Shown here: piece after piece, positions 1 through 8,652 of the stretch | Position numbering within the stretch: position 1 is the stretch's first letter | Layout of the letters: every line of letters starts with the position of its first letter | Source: Clostridium culturomicium | Lineage (GTDB): Bacteria; Bacillota; Clostridia; Clostridiales; Clostridiaceae | DNA length: 64,000 nucleotides | Assembly: GCF_000821305.1 (NCBI RefSeq) | Contig: NZ_CCXK01000014.1 | Span: forward strand, 62,001-126,000 | Direction of reading: 5' to 3' | The notes under the pieces: generated by a model | The model's database searches: none | What the model was told of the DNA's origin: nothing | The model's input: the letters and a program-made list of their open reading frames with translations, nothing else | Position numbers and translations under genes: made by a program

Positions 1-1
1 A

Positions 2-919
2 ATTTATGGTGAAAGTGGAACTGGAAAAGAGCTAATGGCTAGTTCAATTCACAATTTTTCTGACAGAGCTAGTAAACCTTATGTAGCAGTTAACTGTGCT
101 GGAATACCTAACGAACTCCTTGAATCAGAGTTTTTTGGATATCAGGATGGTGCTTTTACAGGAGCAAAACGTGGAGGAAGCATTGGACTTTTCGAAAAAG
201 CTAATGGTGGAACTATCTTCTTAGATGAAATTTCAGAAATCCCTTATACTCTTCAAGCTCGCTTACTTAGAGTTTTACAAGAAAAAGAAATTCGAAAAGT
301 AGGTTCAAATTACAACATTAGCATAGATGTTAGAATAATCGCAGCTTCAAATAAAAACTTATATGAAATGGTTGAAGAAAATTTATTTAGACGTGATTTA
401 TATTACAGACTTAATACATTTCAACTAACTCTTCCTCCACTCAAAAAAAGAACAGAAGATATTCCTATATTATGTGATTATTATCTAAATCAAATCAGTC
501 CTGGCAGAAAAATTACAAAAGAATTTTATGCTTTTGCTTCTAAATATCCATGGCCAGGAAATATTAGAGAATTAAAAAATATAATAGAATTTATGAGTAT
601 AATTTCTGACTCAGACATACAAGTAAAAAATCTTCCTGATTACATAAAAAATTTAAAACTTTTGGATACGATGAACTATAATAAAGATATGCCATTTAAA
701 GAAATCTTAATGCTTAAATCAATTTATTCATGCATTAATGATAATCTAAATACAGGAAGAAGAAGCCTTGCAGAATACTTCTCTGAAAACTATTATTCAA
801 TCTCAGAAATGGAAACAAGAAAACTTCTTCATACTTTAGAAGAAAAAGAATTTATTATTATCCAAAAAGGAAGAAGTGGTTGTGCACTAACCGAAAAAGG
901 ACTATCCTTAATCTCATAA
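2..919 (+). CDS. sigma-54-dependent transcriptional activator, 5'-truncated by the window edge
   Basis: This is the C-terminal 305 residues of an AAA+ enhancer-binding protein that opens sigma-54 RNA polymerase complexes. The reading frame is open from base 2, so the first ATG at 35 is not the true start. Visible motifs are Walker A (GESGTGKE, bases 11-34), the sigma-54 contact loop GAFTGA, Walker B (GGTIFLDE) and an arginine-rich sensor region (LFRRDLYYRL). The C-terminus is not a typical Fis helix but a winged-helix-like segment ending in LTEKG, as in some PrpR-like regulators. The N-terminal sensor domain lies outside the window. It is convergent with the tct-pdxA cluster. That cluster has a sigma-54 promoter with upstream repeats, so it is the likely target (inference). 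Confidence 0.93.
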   Translation: MYGESGTGKELMASSIHNFSDRASKPYVAVNCAGIPNELLESEFFGYQDGAFTGAKRGGSIGLFEKANGGTIFLDEISEIPYTLQARLLRVLQEKEIRKVGSNYNISIDVRIIAASNKNLYEMVEENLFRRDLYYRLNTFQLTLPPLKKRTEDIPILCDYYLNQISPGRKITKEFYAFASKYPWPGNIRELKNIIEFMSIISDSDIQVKNLPDYIKNLKLLDTMNYNKDMPFKEILMLKSIYSCINDNLNTGRRSLAEYFSENYYSISEMETRKLLHTLEEKEFIIIQKGRSGCALTEKGLSLIS

Positions 920-974
920 TTACAAACCACTTCTTTAATATTATTTTTGATCAATTTATTTTTATTCTTTAAAC

Positions 975-1003
975 AAAAAGTGGATTCCTTGAATCCACTT
1001 TTT
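975..1003. terminator. bidirectional rho-independent terminator
   Basis: A perfect 13-bp stem AAAAAGTGGATTC / GAATCCACTTTTT has a 3-nt loop. It carries a T-run on both strands and lies between two convergent genes, so it can serve both. Confidence 0.88.
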
Positions 1004-1044
1004 AAAGACTGTTTTATATTACAATATTATACTTTTAATTTTAA

Positions 1045-2040
1045 TTATTTTATTCCGTTAGCTTCCATATACTCTTTCTCATATTGAGTTACATATTCAG
1101 TAGCTGTTTTAGAATCCATGTAGTTACTAATTAACTTATTCTTCTCTAAGTAATCATTTTTCCACATATCTGTTTCAGACACTTTACCTAAAACCTCACT
1201 CCAGAAAGCTACTGCTTCATCGCTCATTTCAGCTGGTGCAGCAACGCCTCTCCAAATTGGCACTTCAACATCTTCATAGTCTCCAATTTCACTTAACTTA
1301 GGAGCATCTGCAAGGTTTCCAGTATATCTTTCAGTTGAAAGAGCTAAAACTGGTATTAAAGATCCAGCTTCAACGTACTCAGTTGCAGCTGCTGGCTTAG
1401 ATATAACGAAATCTACATGTCCACCAAGTCCTGCTGTAATAGCGTCTCCTGTTGAATCATAAGTTATATATGCCATATTATCCTTTGAAACTCCAATTTC
1501 TTCTATCATTGCCTCATAGGTAGCAATATCATCACCTTTAGAACCACCAATAACTACTTTCTTACCACCTTCAGCTGCTTTAATTGCTGCTGCAAAGTCT
1601 GCATAGGAAGTATCCTTGCTCTTGAATATAAGCTGCTTATCTACAGCCATTACTGCTATAATTTTAAAGTTTGAAGAACGATTTTTAGTATTTTTAACCA
1701 TTGGCATTAAGTCACCACTATTAAAAGTTAATAAAGTACAATCAGCCTTATTTCCTTTAGTCATTGCAACTTCATTTCTTCCAATCTCTCCACTACCGTC
1801 TGTCTTGTTTGTAACAACAATAGTTTGACCATTTACTAAATCTTCCTTAGTCATTATATCTGAAATCATTCTAGTATAAATGTCACTTCCACCACCTGGA
1901 CTACTTGTTACTGTCCAGTTTACAGTATCCTTTGGTACAAAGGTACCATCACCACTATCACTGTCCTTTTTTCCACAACCTGTAAAAATCATTGACATTG
2001 CTAAAACCCCTGTTAGCATAAGAGCTATCTTTTTTTTCAT
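1045..2040 (-). CDS. tctC: tripartite tricarboxylate transporter substrate-binding lipoprotein (TctC/Bug family)
   Basis: A 331-aa extracytoplasmic binding protein that should deliver a carboxylate to the TctAB permease encoded just upstream. The N-terminus is a lipoprotein signal (MKKKIALM..., lipobox FTGC, Cys22). The body has the Bug-family WTVTSSPGGGSDIYTR ligand-binding start and a conserved length. The start was moved five codons inside the longest frame, to 2040, because a GGGGGA ribosome binding site lies just before that ATG and would sit inside the coding sequence of the longer form. It is the last gene of the pdxA-tctB-tctA-tctC run. The substrate cannot be read from the sequence; tricarboxylates are only the family namesake. 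Confidence 0.92.
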   Translation of the reverse strand: MKKKIALMLTGVLAMSMIFTGCGKKDSDSGDGTFVPKDTVNWTVTSSPGGGSDIYTRMISDIMTKEDLVNGQTIVVTNKTDGSGEIGRNEVAMTKGNKADCTLLTFNSGDLMPMVKNTKNRSSNFKIIAVMAVDKQLIFKSKDTSYADFAAAIKAAEGGKKVVIGGSKGDDIATYEAMIEEIGVSKDNMAYITYDSTGDAITAGLGGHVDFVISKPAAATEYVEAGSLIPVLALSTERYTGNLADAPKLSEIGDYEDVEVPIWRGVAAPAEMSDEAVAFWSEVLGKVSETDMWKNDYLEKNKLISNYMDSKTATEYVTQYEKEYMEANGIK

Positions 2041-2101
2041 TTTAAATTCCCCCATTTTCTTATATTAAAAATTAATTTTAATCCTATCAAATTTTAAAAT
2101 G

Positions 2102-3625
2102 TTAACCCTTTATCGTCTGTTCCTTAGCTGCCTTTTTTCTCTTAAGAACTGATTTAATCATCGGTGTAGCTACAAGTGCTAAGAAAACTATCATTAACAC
2201 ACAAGTTATTGGTCTTGTGAAGAATATATTCAAGCTTCCACCTGATATAATGAAGGCTTTTCTCATATTAGACTCAAGAAGTGGTGCTAATACAAAAGCT
2301 AATAACATTGGTGCTGTCGGATAATCATTTTTACTTAAGAAATATCCTAGTATACCAGATAAAAACATAATTAGTACACCATACATTGAGTTGCTTGAAC
2401 TATAAGAACCAACAATACATACTATTGTTATACATGGAATCATATATTTTATTGGTACAGATAATATCTTAAGTAAAAAAGGAATTACTAAAATAGCTAT
2501 AACTAAAGTTAATATATTAGCTAGGAAAAGTGATGCAATAAGTCCCCAAGTAAATTCTGGCTCATTCGTAAATAGTAGTGGTCCTGGACTCAATCCCCAC
2601 ATCATAAGTCCTCCAAGTAGTACAGCTCCTGTACCTGAACCTGGAATTCCAAGTGCTAAAAGTGGTGCAAATGCTCCTGCTGCTGCCGCATTATTTGCAG
2701 ACTCACAAGCTGCTATCCCCTCAATAGCTCCGCTTCCTAGTGGCTCCTCACTTTTAAATTTCTTTTGCACTGCGTACCCCATAAAAGAACCAGTGGTTGC
2801 TCCAGCTCCTGGTAATACTCCAACAAAAGTTCCGAGTACTCCTGAACGTAGTGCTGGAGGTAATAATCTTTTAAAATCATGTTTCGTCAACAAACTTCCT
2901 TTAATACTTAACTTCATATCTGAATTCTTCTTAACTTCACTATTTCGATCAAGTACTTGCTTAATAACCTGTGAGAATCCAACTGTACCAATGACAAAAG
3001 GAGTAAAAGGTATTCCTCCTAAAAGGTGCATACTTCCAAAATCATATCTTGGTGCACCTGATAATGTATCCATCCCCATACAAGCTAATAAAATACCAAG
3101 CATTGTAACAACGACACCCTTAGTAGGGTTTTCTCCAACCAGCCAGCTGATAGACGTCATAGCAATCAATAATAATGCTGTCATTTCAGATGGTCCAAAT
3201 TTTAAACCTAAGTCAGCAAGAGCTGGACCAGTGAATGTAAGTATAATTATTCCAATAGTTCCACCTATAAAAGATGACATATTAGCAGTAAATAATGCTT
3301 GCCCTGGTCTCTTTTTATTAATTGCCATCGGATATCCATCTATAGCCGTCATTATAGCAGGTGAATCGCCAGGAATATTAAGTAATATTGCACTAAAGCT
3401 TCCACCATACATATTGGAATAATAAAGAGCACCAAGCATGATAATTGCAGTTGTTGGATTAAATTTATAAGTAAGTGGTAACAGTAACGCAACTCCAGCT
3501 AAACTTCCTATACCGGGCATAGCTCCAACAATTAGTCCTAAAATAGCTCCAAGTGCTGCTGCCCCAATATTTTGAATTGATAATGCAACCTGAAAACCGT
3601 CTAATAATAGTCCTATATTTTCCAT
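2102..3625 (-). CDS. tctA: tripartite tricarboxylate transporter large permease TctA
   Basis: A 507-aa polytopic membrane protein of the TctA family, the large translocation subunit. The N-terminus carries the conserved GAMPGIGSLAGVALLLPLTY segment, and mid-protein there is the second family signature FVGVLPGAGATTGSFMGY. About a dozen hydrophobic segments follow. It lies 16 nt after tctB and 61 nt before tctC on the same strand, giving the complete three-component system. Expression should follow the sigma-54 promoter ahead of the pdxA-like gene (inference). Confidence 0.95.
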   Translation of the reverse strand: MENIGLLLDGFQVALSIQNIGAAALGAILGLIVGAMPGIGSLAGVALLLPLTYKFNPTTAIIMLGALYYSNMYGGSFSAILLNIPGDSPAIMTAIDGYPMAINKKRPGQALFTANMSSFIGGTIGIIILTFTGPALADLGLKFGPSEMTALLLIAMTSISWLVGENPTKGVVVTMLGILLACMGMDTLSGAPRYDFGSMHLLGGIPFTPFVIGTVGFSQVIKQVLDRNSEVKKNSDMKLSIKGSLLTKHDFKRLLPPALRSGVLGTFVGVLPGAGATTGSFMGYAVQKKFKSEEPLGSGAIEGIAACESANNAAAAGAFAPLLALGIPGSGTGAVLLGGLMMWGLSPGPLLFTNEPEFTWGLIASLFLANILTLVIAILVIPFLLKILSVPIKYMIPCITIVCIVGSYSSSNSMYGVLIMFLSGILGYFLSKNDYPTAPMLLAFVLAPLLESNMRKAFIISGGSLNIFFTRPITCVLMIVFLALVATPMIKSVLKRKKAAKEQTIKG

Positions 3626-3641
3626 TATATAATTCTCCTTT

Positions 3642-4091
3642 CTACATCATTGCTTCAAAAATTCCCATAGGGAATTGAATGCCTAGCCATAAGTGAAAAA
3701 CCCCTATCACTATCACCATAATAACGGCTGTAACTGTTAATGTAGATTTCCATGGGGTCTTTTCAAAAACTTTTAGCCAAACTATTACATATACAAAACA
3801 ACTCGGTAATAATCCAATAATAAAAGTGGCTGCAATTATTCCTGCAGCTGCTGCTATAACCATAAGTTCATCTTTGTGAAACTTTGGTTTATCAACTTCC
3901 TTTAAGGATTGAACAAAGGATAAAATACTTGTAAGAAACATTACTATCGCCATAATAAATGGGAAGAATCCTGGCTGTGGTCCATCGACTTCATGCCAAA
4001 AACCTAGCTGAGTAAACCCTATGTATGCAAATACTATGGCAATACCTGCAAGTATAAGAGGCAATATTTGTTTAATTCCAATCTTTTTCAT
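3642..4091 (-). CDS. tctB: tripartite tricarboxylate transporter small permease TctB
   Basis: A 149-aa protein with four predicted membrane spans, matching the small TctB subunit in length. The segment GFWHEVDGPQPGFFPFIMAI holds the Pro-Gly-Phe-Pro motif typical of the family. It sits between the pdxA-like gene and tctA, with short spacing to both. TctB is poorly conserved across the family, so context adds much of the support. Confidence 0.9.
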   Translation of the reverse strand: MKKIGIKQILPLILAGIAIVFAYIGFTQLGFWHEVDGPQPGFFPFIMAIVMFLTSILSFVQSLKEVDKPKFHKDELMVIAAAAGIIAATFIIGLLPSCFVYVIVWLKVFEKTPWKSTLTVTAVIMVIVIGVFHLWLGIQFPMGIFEAMM

Positions 4092-4118
4092 ATTTTTAAC
4101 CCCTCCAAAATTAAAACA

Positions 4119-5135
4119 CTACTCTGCACTTCTAATATGTGAAGCCATTTTAGCTGCCATCTTAACTGCATTTTCAAAAGCAGAAGTTTTAACTATTCCT
4201 TTTCCTGCAATGTCATAAGCAGTTCCATGAGCACAGGTTACAATTGGTGCTGGAAACCCACCAGCAATAGTAATTCCCTGATCAAAACCTTTAAGTTTTA
4301 AAGCTATCTGACCTTGGTCATGATACATAGTTACAACTCCATCAAAAGCTCCATCAAAAGCTTTAATGAAAAGAATATCCGATGGGTATGGCCCCTTAAC
4401 ATCAATTCCTTCTGCTACAGCTCTCTCTATTGCTGGTGTAATAATATCAATTTCTTCCCTTCCACATTTACCACCTTCACCACAGTGTGGGTTTAAAGCC
4501 GCAAGTCCCAGCCTTGGTTTAGCTATTCCAGAATTCTTTAGAGTTGTGTTAGCTAATGTAATAGCTCTCATTATTGTATTTACTGATAAGTTATCACTTA
4601 CCTTACTTATTGGAATATGACTTGTAGTTCTTGTTGTCCATAAGTCACCTAGCACGTTTATTTCTCCAAATGGTGCTGTATGATTGAAAAGGTTTGCCAT
4701 ATAATGATGTTCACTTTCGAATTTACAGCCTGCCTGTATCATTGCAGCCTTATTTAAAGGCCCAAAGCAGAACCCATCAATTTCTTTATTTTCAAACAAT
4801 TCAACACCTAGCTTCAATAAATCTAAACAAGCTTTACCACTTTCTAAGCTTATTTTTCCATAAGGAACATCTTCAGGATTTAAATTTTGCTGATCTAATA
4901 CTGGAATACCATCCTTCCATGTTGCTTCATCAATCTTATTAATTACTTGTACTGGAATATCAAGACCACAAGTCTTTGCTCCTCTTTCAAACACTCTTAA
5001 ATCGCCTAATATAACTGGCCTGCAGTGTTCTTCATAAAATCCATCTGCAGCTAACTTTGAAATAATTTCAGGACCTACCCCTGCAGCATCTCCTAATATA
5101 ATTCCTAAAATTGGTTTTGCATTCACTTTATCCAT
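4119..5135 (-). CDS. PdxA-family NAD-dependent 4-phosphate dehydrogenase (PdxA2-like)
   Basis: A 338-aa member of the 4-hydroxythreonine-4-phosphate dehydrogenase family, which oxidises and decarboxylates a 4-phospho-hydroxyacid with NAD and a divalent metal. It has the N-terminal GDAAGVGPE motif and the three expected metal-ligand histidines: His173 (TSHIP), His217 (LNPHCGE) and His272 (MYHDQG). A transport cluster and a sigma-54 regulator suggest the catabolic PdxA2 branch (D-threonate/D-erythronate 4-phosphate), not vitamin B6 synthesis. No DUF1537 kinase partner is present here. The ATG sits very close to its GGGAG sequence; a GTG three codons later has better spacing. It is the first gene after the sigma-54 promoter. 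Confidence 0.9.
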   Translation of the reverse strand: MDKVNAKPILGIILGDAAGVGPEIISKLAADGFYEEHCRPVILGDLRVFERGAKTCGLDIPVQVINKIDEATWKDGIPVLDQQNLNPEDVPYGKISLESGKACLDLLKLGVELFENKEIDGFCFGPLNKAAMIQAGCKFESEHHYMANLFNHTAPFGEINVLGDLWTTRTTSHIPISKVSDNLSVNTIMRAITLANTTLKNSGIAKPRLGLAALNPHCGEGGKCGREEIDIITPAIERAVAEGIDVKGPYPSDILFIKAFDGAFDGVVTMYHDQGQIALKLKGFDQGITIAGGFPAPIVTCAHGTAYDIAGKGIVKTSAFENAVKMAAKMASHIRSAE

Positions 5136-5181
5136 CTCCCTTTACTTTCTAGTTGAAAATTTTCATCTGCAAATATAATAA

Positions 5182-5197
5182 AGCAAGAACAATGCCA
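5182..5197 (-). promoter_or_regulatory. sigma-54 (-24/-12) promoter of the pdxA-tctBAC cluster
   Basis: Read on the minus strand the site is TGGCAT-N5-TTGCT, against the consensus TGGCAC-N5-TTGCW, with both invariant GG and GC elements exactly spaced. The start site would fall near 5171, leaving a leader of about 36 nt before the pdxA-like gene. Confidence 0.88.
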
Positions 5198-5261
5198 ACC
5201 TTATCTAAAATCCTCTTCACCCCCTTTTTTTCAACATTCGACTTAATTTCACCTTCTTTTC

Positions 5262-5271
5262 TGTATACAAT
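5262..5271. promoter_or_regulatory. TGTATACAAT element, variant of a recurring palindrome
   Basis: TGTATACAAT matches the last ten bases of ATTGTATACAAT, which is found complete before citS (16749-16760) and before the AbrB-family gene (59959-59970). It lies between the sigma-54 promoter and the enhancer repeats. Confidence 0.45.
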
Positions 5272-5339
5272 TTCATGTTTTTATTTTCAATTCTTTACCT
5301 AGTCATGCCATTCTAAATTTTCTTCCAAATTATAAAGCA

Positions 5340-5411
5340 ATTAAATGAAACACTTTAGTTTCACTTTGTTTCATTTAATCATTTTTGTTTCAAAACACAA
5401 AATATGTTTCA
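5340..5411. promoter_or_regulatory. candidate enhancer (UAS) for the sigma-54 activator
   Basis: A perfect 13-bp inverted repeat, ATTAAATGAAACA (5340-5352) and TGTTTCATTTAAT (5367-5379), is followed by two more TGTTTCA copies at 5386 and 5405. The three TGTTTCA copies start exactly 19 bp apart. TGAAAC-N6-GTTTCA (5346-5363) forms an additional dyad. The block is centred about 185 bp upstream of the -24/-12 promoter, a usual distance for enhancer-binding proteins. Confidence 0.78.
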
Positions 5412-5516
5412 CCCTGTTTATTTTAACAATCTCCCCTTAAAACATTTCTATAAATGTAAAATAATTGTATAATATTCATATAATCATAATATCTTGAGAA
5501 AGGATGTGCAGCCTAA

Positions 5517-6674
5517 GTGAGAAAACTTAGACCAAGCAACTACTGGAATATAGGAAAGATAGAAAGCTGGCTATCGGACATGGCCTTAGAAGGCTATTTT
5601 CTTCAAACCATGGACAAAAATTTTTGCGAATTTGAAAAAAGTGCTCCCAAAACCCTTTCTTATCGAATAGAAATCGCTGAAGATGGTAAGGATTTATCTC
5701 GCGATCAGCACCTAAAGTACATGAGAGACATTTGGACTAATACAACAAACTTTAATAAGTTTCATGTATTCAGTTGTCCCTATGAATTTGTGAGCCCAGA
5801 GCCAAATCCCTATCCTGAAGAATTAGCAAAATCTCTAAAGCCAATTTTCAGAAAGAACCTTTTAGCTTTATTTGGAATAATCTTAGGGTCACTAGCTGCA
5901 ATATGGTTCTTTCCATACCTTCTTAACGAAATGCTCATTGTTAAAACTTTAAATGGTTCAACGGCAGATATGGTGACACTGCTCATTGTTCTATATGCTG
6001 TTTTCACTTTATTAAGGGAACTTTATTTTCAAGGACGATTAATAAGAAAACTCTCTAAAGGAATTCCAATTAATCATCATACACCATGGAGAAAAACCTA
6101 TTGGACTGCTTATTCCTTCTGGCTTGGCAGAAACCTTCTTATAATAGGTATTTTTCTCTCAAGTTTTTTCCTTTTATTTGCTGATGAAAATGCACTACCT
6201 AAGGGTGACTCTAAACTTCCTATCGTGAGACTTGAAACCATTGAAACTGCCGATGGTTCTTCCTTTGATTATTCAAAGCTTGGGACTGCAACCTACTATA
6301 AAAGCTTTAGTTTAATTGCTCCTTTGCAATATTCCTCTAAAGAATATTTAGGTACAGATCCATATAAAGTAACCAGTCTTGAAACCGCTACCTATAAATT
6401 AGCAATACCTTCTATGAATAAATTTATAGGTACTGCTTTAGTTTCTAATTATGATAGGTATTATGACGAAATATATAGGGATAAACTTACCTTCCCTGAA
6501 CCTATTACCAATGAATTTTTTGATATCCTAGTTGTACGGGATAACAGCTATGCAAATGAAATTTTTGCTGCTAAAGGCAGATGGGTTATTCATTTAACCT
6601 ATATCGGTGATAAATCAACCGATGATATGATTAAAGCTGCAGCAGATTTATTAAATAAAATCAAGAAAACTTAA
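5517..6674 (+). CDS. DUF2812 domain membrane protein
   Basis: A 385-aa protein of unknown function. Residues 1-100 form a soluble DUF2812-like domain (NYWNIGKIESWLSDMALEGYFL, shown here split: NYWNIG, then WLSDMALEGYFL) of the type often found next to PadR regulators. Three hydrophobic segments follow (about 115-135, 145-165, 205-222) and then a soluble C-terminal half. The start is a GTG at 5517 behind AAAGGA, with a longish 12-nt spacing. It is divergent from the pdxA-tct cluster. No PadR gene is adjacent, so its role is open. Confidence 0.75.
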   Translation: MRKLRPSNYWNIGKIESWLSDMALEGYFLQTMDKNFCEFEKSAPKTLSYRIEIAEDGKDLSRDQHLKYMRDIWTNTTNFNKFHVFSCPYEFVSPEPNPYPEELAKSLKPIFRKNLLALFGIILGSLAAIWFFPYLLNEMLIVKTLNGSTADMVTLLIVLYAVFTLLRELYFQGRLIRKLSKGIPINHHTPWRKTYWTAYSFWLGRNLLIIGIFLSSFFLLFADENALPKGDSKLPIVRLETIETADGSSFDYSKLGTATYYKSFSLIAPLQYSSKEYLGTDPYKVTSLETATYKLAIPSMNKFIGTALVSNYDRYYDEIYRDKLTFPEPITNEFFDILVVRDNSYANEIFAAKGRWVIHLTYIGDKSTDDMIKAAADLLNKIKKT

Positions 6675-6783
6675 CCATGGATAAATACCTTAGTATATCA
6701 CCGCCTAAACTTATTGATGTCGATAAATCTCAATAATACTAATCCAAAAATTCTTTGAGTATTGTTGAAAAATTTCATAAATA

Positions 6784-6852
6784 AAAAGACTGCTTAACTT
6801 AACAACCATCTGTGAAAACAACAGATGACTGATGAAAATTAAACAGTCTTTT
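6784..6852. terminator. branched bidirectional terminator
   Basis: An outer stem AAAAGACTG (6784-6792) / CAGTCTTTT (6844-6852) encloses an inner hairpin CATCTGT (6807-6813) / ACAGATG (6821-6827). T-rich tails on both strands suit the convergent DUF2812 and MATE genes. Confidence 0.75.
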
Positions 6853-6872
6853 ATAATTTCTATATCTTTATT

Positions 6873-8273
6873 TTAAGCACATGTTTCAGCTTCAGCTTTT
6901 ACTTCTATATTTTCTGCACCAAGCGTCTTCATTTCAGCAGTAAAAATAATGTGTGTAATTATTACTGAAAGGAAGTCGCTCACCGGACCAGCAAGCCAAA
7001 CCCCTGTTAATCCTAAAACCTCTCCTGATGGAAGTGGTATTCTTGGAAGAATTAAAAGACATGGTATTAATAAAATAACTTGTCTTAAAAGACTTAACAC
7101 CATAGATTTTTTTGCTTTTCCTATACAAGAGAAGTAGTTCGTTCTTATGATTTGTGAAGCTACTAGCGGAATCATGAATAAGAAAATTCTCATTCCATGT
7201 TCAGTTATCTCAAGAAGAGCTGGATCAGTATTAAAGAATTTAACCAATACATCCGGTACAAACATTATTAACAGGAATCCTGTAGCCGCAATGATAGTTG
7301 CGAAAATCTGAGGATATTTTATTGCTTCTCTCACTCTGTCATACTTCTTAGCCCCATAGTTATATCCAACAATAGGCTGTACACCTTGGTTCAATCCAAA
7401 AATCGGCATACATATAAACGTGTTTACACTGCTTATAATGGTCATGGCTCCTATTGCCAAATCTCCACCATATGCTTTAAGTGCATTGTTTGATATTACC
7501 TGTACTACACTGGCTGCAACCTGCATAGCAAATGGTGACATACCAATAGCAAAAATTGCTAATACAAATTCTTTCTTTAATTTAAAGTTTTTAGCTTTAA
7601 CTCTTAAATTCGCATTTCCTCTTAAGAAAAAGCTTATTCCCCAGATTGCTGAAGCAATTTGAGCAATAACCGTTGCAATAGCTCCACCCTTTACTCCTAG
7701 ACCTAACCAGAATATAAAAATTGGATCAAGAACGATATTAGTAATAGCTCCTATGAGCATTGATGCCATTGCAATGTTAGGACTTCCACTTGCTCTTATA
7801 GTGTGGTTTAATCCAAAACTAAGCATATTGAAAATTGTTCCAACAAAGATTATCTTCATATAATCTTGCGCGTACACTAAAGTGCTATCACTTGCGCCAA
7901 ATAATGTTAAAATATTTTTTCCCCATATTAATCCTATGGCTGTAATTATTAAACTTATTATGATAATTAAGGTGAACGCATTTCCTAATATTTTTTCTGC
8001 TTCATCCTTTTTATTCTGTCCTAGTCTAATAGATATAGTTGCTGCTGTACCAACTCCCACAAGCATACCAAAGCCTAAAATTATAGTTGATATAGGCATT
8101 GTAACTCCTATACCTGTTATTGCTAAATTTCCTACCTTAGGAATATGTCCAATAAACATTCTATCGATAATGTTATACAGAGCGTTAACTAGCATACCAA
8201 CAATAGCTGGTATAGAAAACTTAAGTAATAACTTCGATATTTTTTCTTCTCCAAGTGCATTTTGTACTCCCAT
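6873..8273 (-). CDS. MATE family efflux transporter
   Basis: A 466-aa protein with about 12 membrane spans in two homologous halves, as in cation-coupled multidrug and toxin exporters. The start MGVQNALGEEKISKLLLKFS and the following NALYNIIDRMFIGHIP are typical of the DinF/NorM-like MATE group. A second signature, GLNQGVQPIVGYNYGAKKY, opens the second half. The ribosome binding site is a GGGGG run before the ATG. It is transcribed alone. A second, only distantly similar MATE gene lies at 50173. The substrate is not predictable. Confidence 0.95.
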   Translation of the reverse strand: MGVQNALGEEKISKLLLKFSIPAIVGMLVNALYNIIDRMFIGHIPKVGNLAITGIGVTMPISTIILGFGMLVGVGTAATISIRLGQNKKDEAEKILGNAFTLIIIISLIITAIGLIWGKNILTLFGASDSTLVYAQDYMKIIFVGTIFNMLSFGLNHTIRASGSPNIAMASMLIGAITNIVLDPIFIFWLGLGVKGGAIATVIAQIASAIWGISFFLRGNANLRVKAKNFKLKKEFVLAIFAIGMSPFAMQVAASVVQVISNNALKAYGGDLAIGAMTIISSVNTFICMPIFGLNQGVQPIVGYNYGAKKYDRVREAIKYPQIFATIIAATGFLLIMFVPDVLVKFFNTDPALLEITEHGMRIFLFMIPLVASQIIRTNYFSCIGKAKKSMVLSLLRQVILLIPCLLILPRIPLPSGEVLGLTGVWLAGPVSDFLSVIITHIIFTAEMKTLGAENIEVKAEAETCA

Positions 8274-8652
8274 GAAGCTACCCCCTTCTTAAACTCAAAA
8301 ATATTTTTCCCATAAAAAAACTCTATAGAAACTATAGATTTTATATACTAATCTTCTTATATTAAATATAAACTTACACGAATCAAATAATGCCCATAGA
8401 AGAAATTATACTCTATCCTCATAATTTTTTCAAATAAATATTTCGTTCTCCTAAAAGATTTTCCTTGGATAAACCTCATGCAATTCCCACATTTAAAAAT
8501 TAACTTACTTATTTAAAATATCATATTATTTTGAATAAAATTGAATATTTTTCTATATTTTGACATAAATCTATTGTATAATTAATTCGTCACTTCAAGT
8601 TAATTTTTTCCATATTATTATTTTTAGAATTTAACTGTAAGGGGGTAAAGTT
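8274..8652. other. AT-rich divergent intergenic region
   Basis: This 379-bp gap lies between divergent genes, with no ORF of note. CTATAG occurs twice as a short palindromic pair near 8321-8336. A TTGACA (near 8560) and a TATAAT (near 8577) are present on the plus strand but only 11 bp apart, too close to act as one promoter. Confidence 0.5.

Larger units (their letters stand above)
5136..5516. other. divergent intergenic regulatory region
   Basis: This 381-bp gap holds no gene. From the minus-strand gene outward it holds a sigma-54 promoter (5182-5197), a TGTATACAAT palindrome half-copy (5262-5271) and a cluster of TGTTTCA/TGAAACA elements (5340-5411). The plus-strand DUF2812 gene starts at its other edge. 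Confidence 0.8.

Noticed and set aside
2793..3422. 209-codon plus-strand frame
   Set aside because: It lies wholly antisense to tctA, has no ribosome binding site, and its protein has the composition of a shadow of membrane helices.
8560..8582. TTGACA and TATAAT as the promoter of the hydrolase gene
   Set aside because: Spacing is only 11 bp, far below the 16-18 bp needed.
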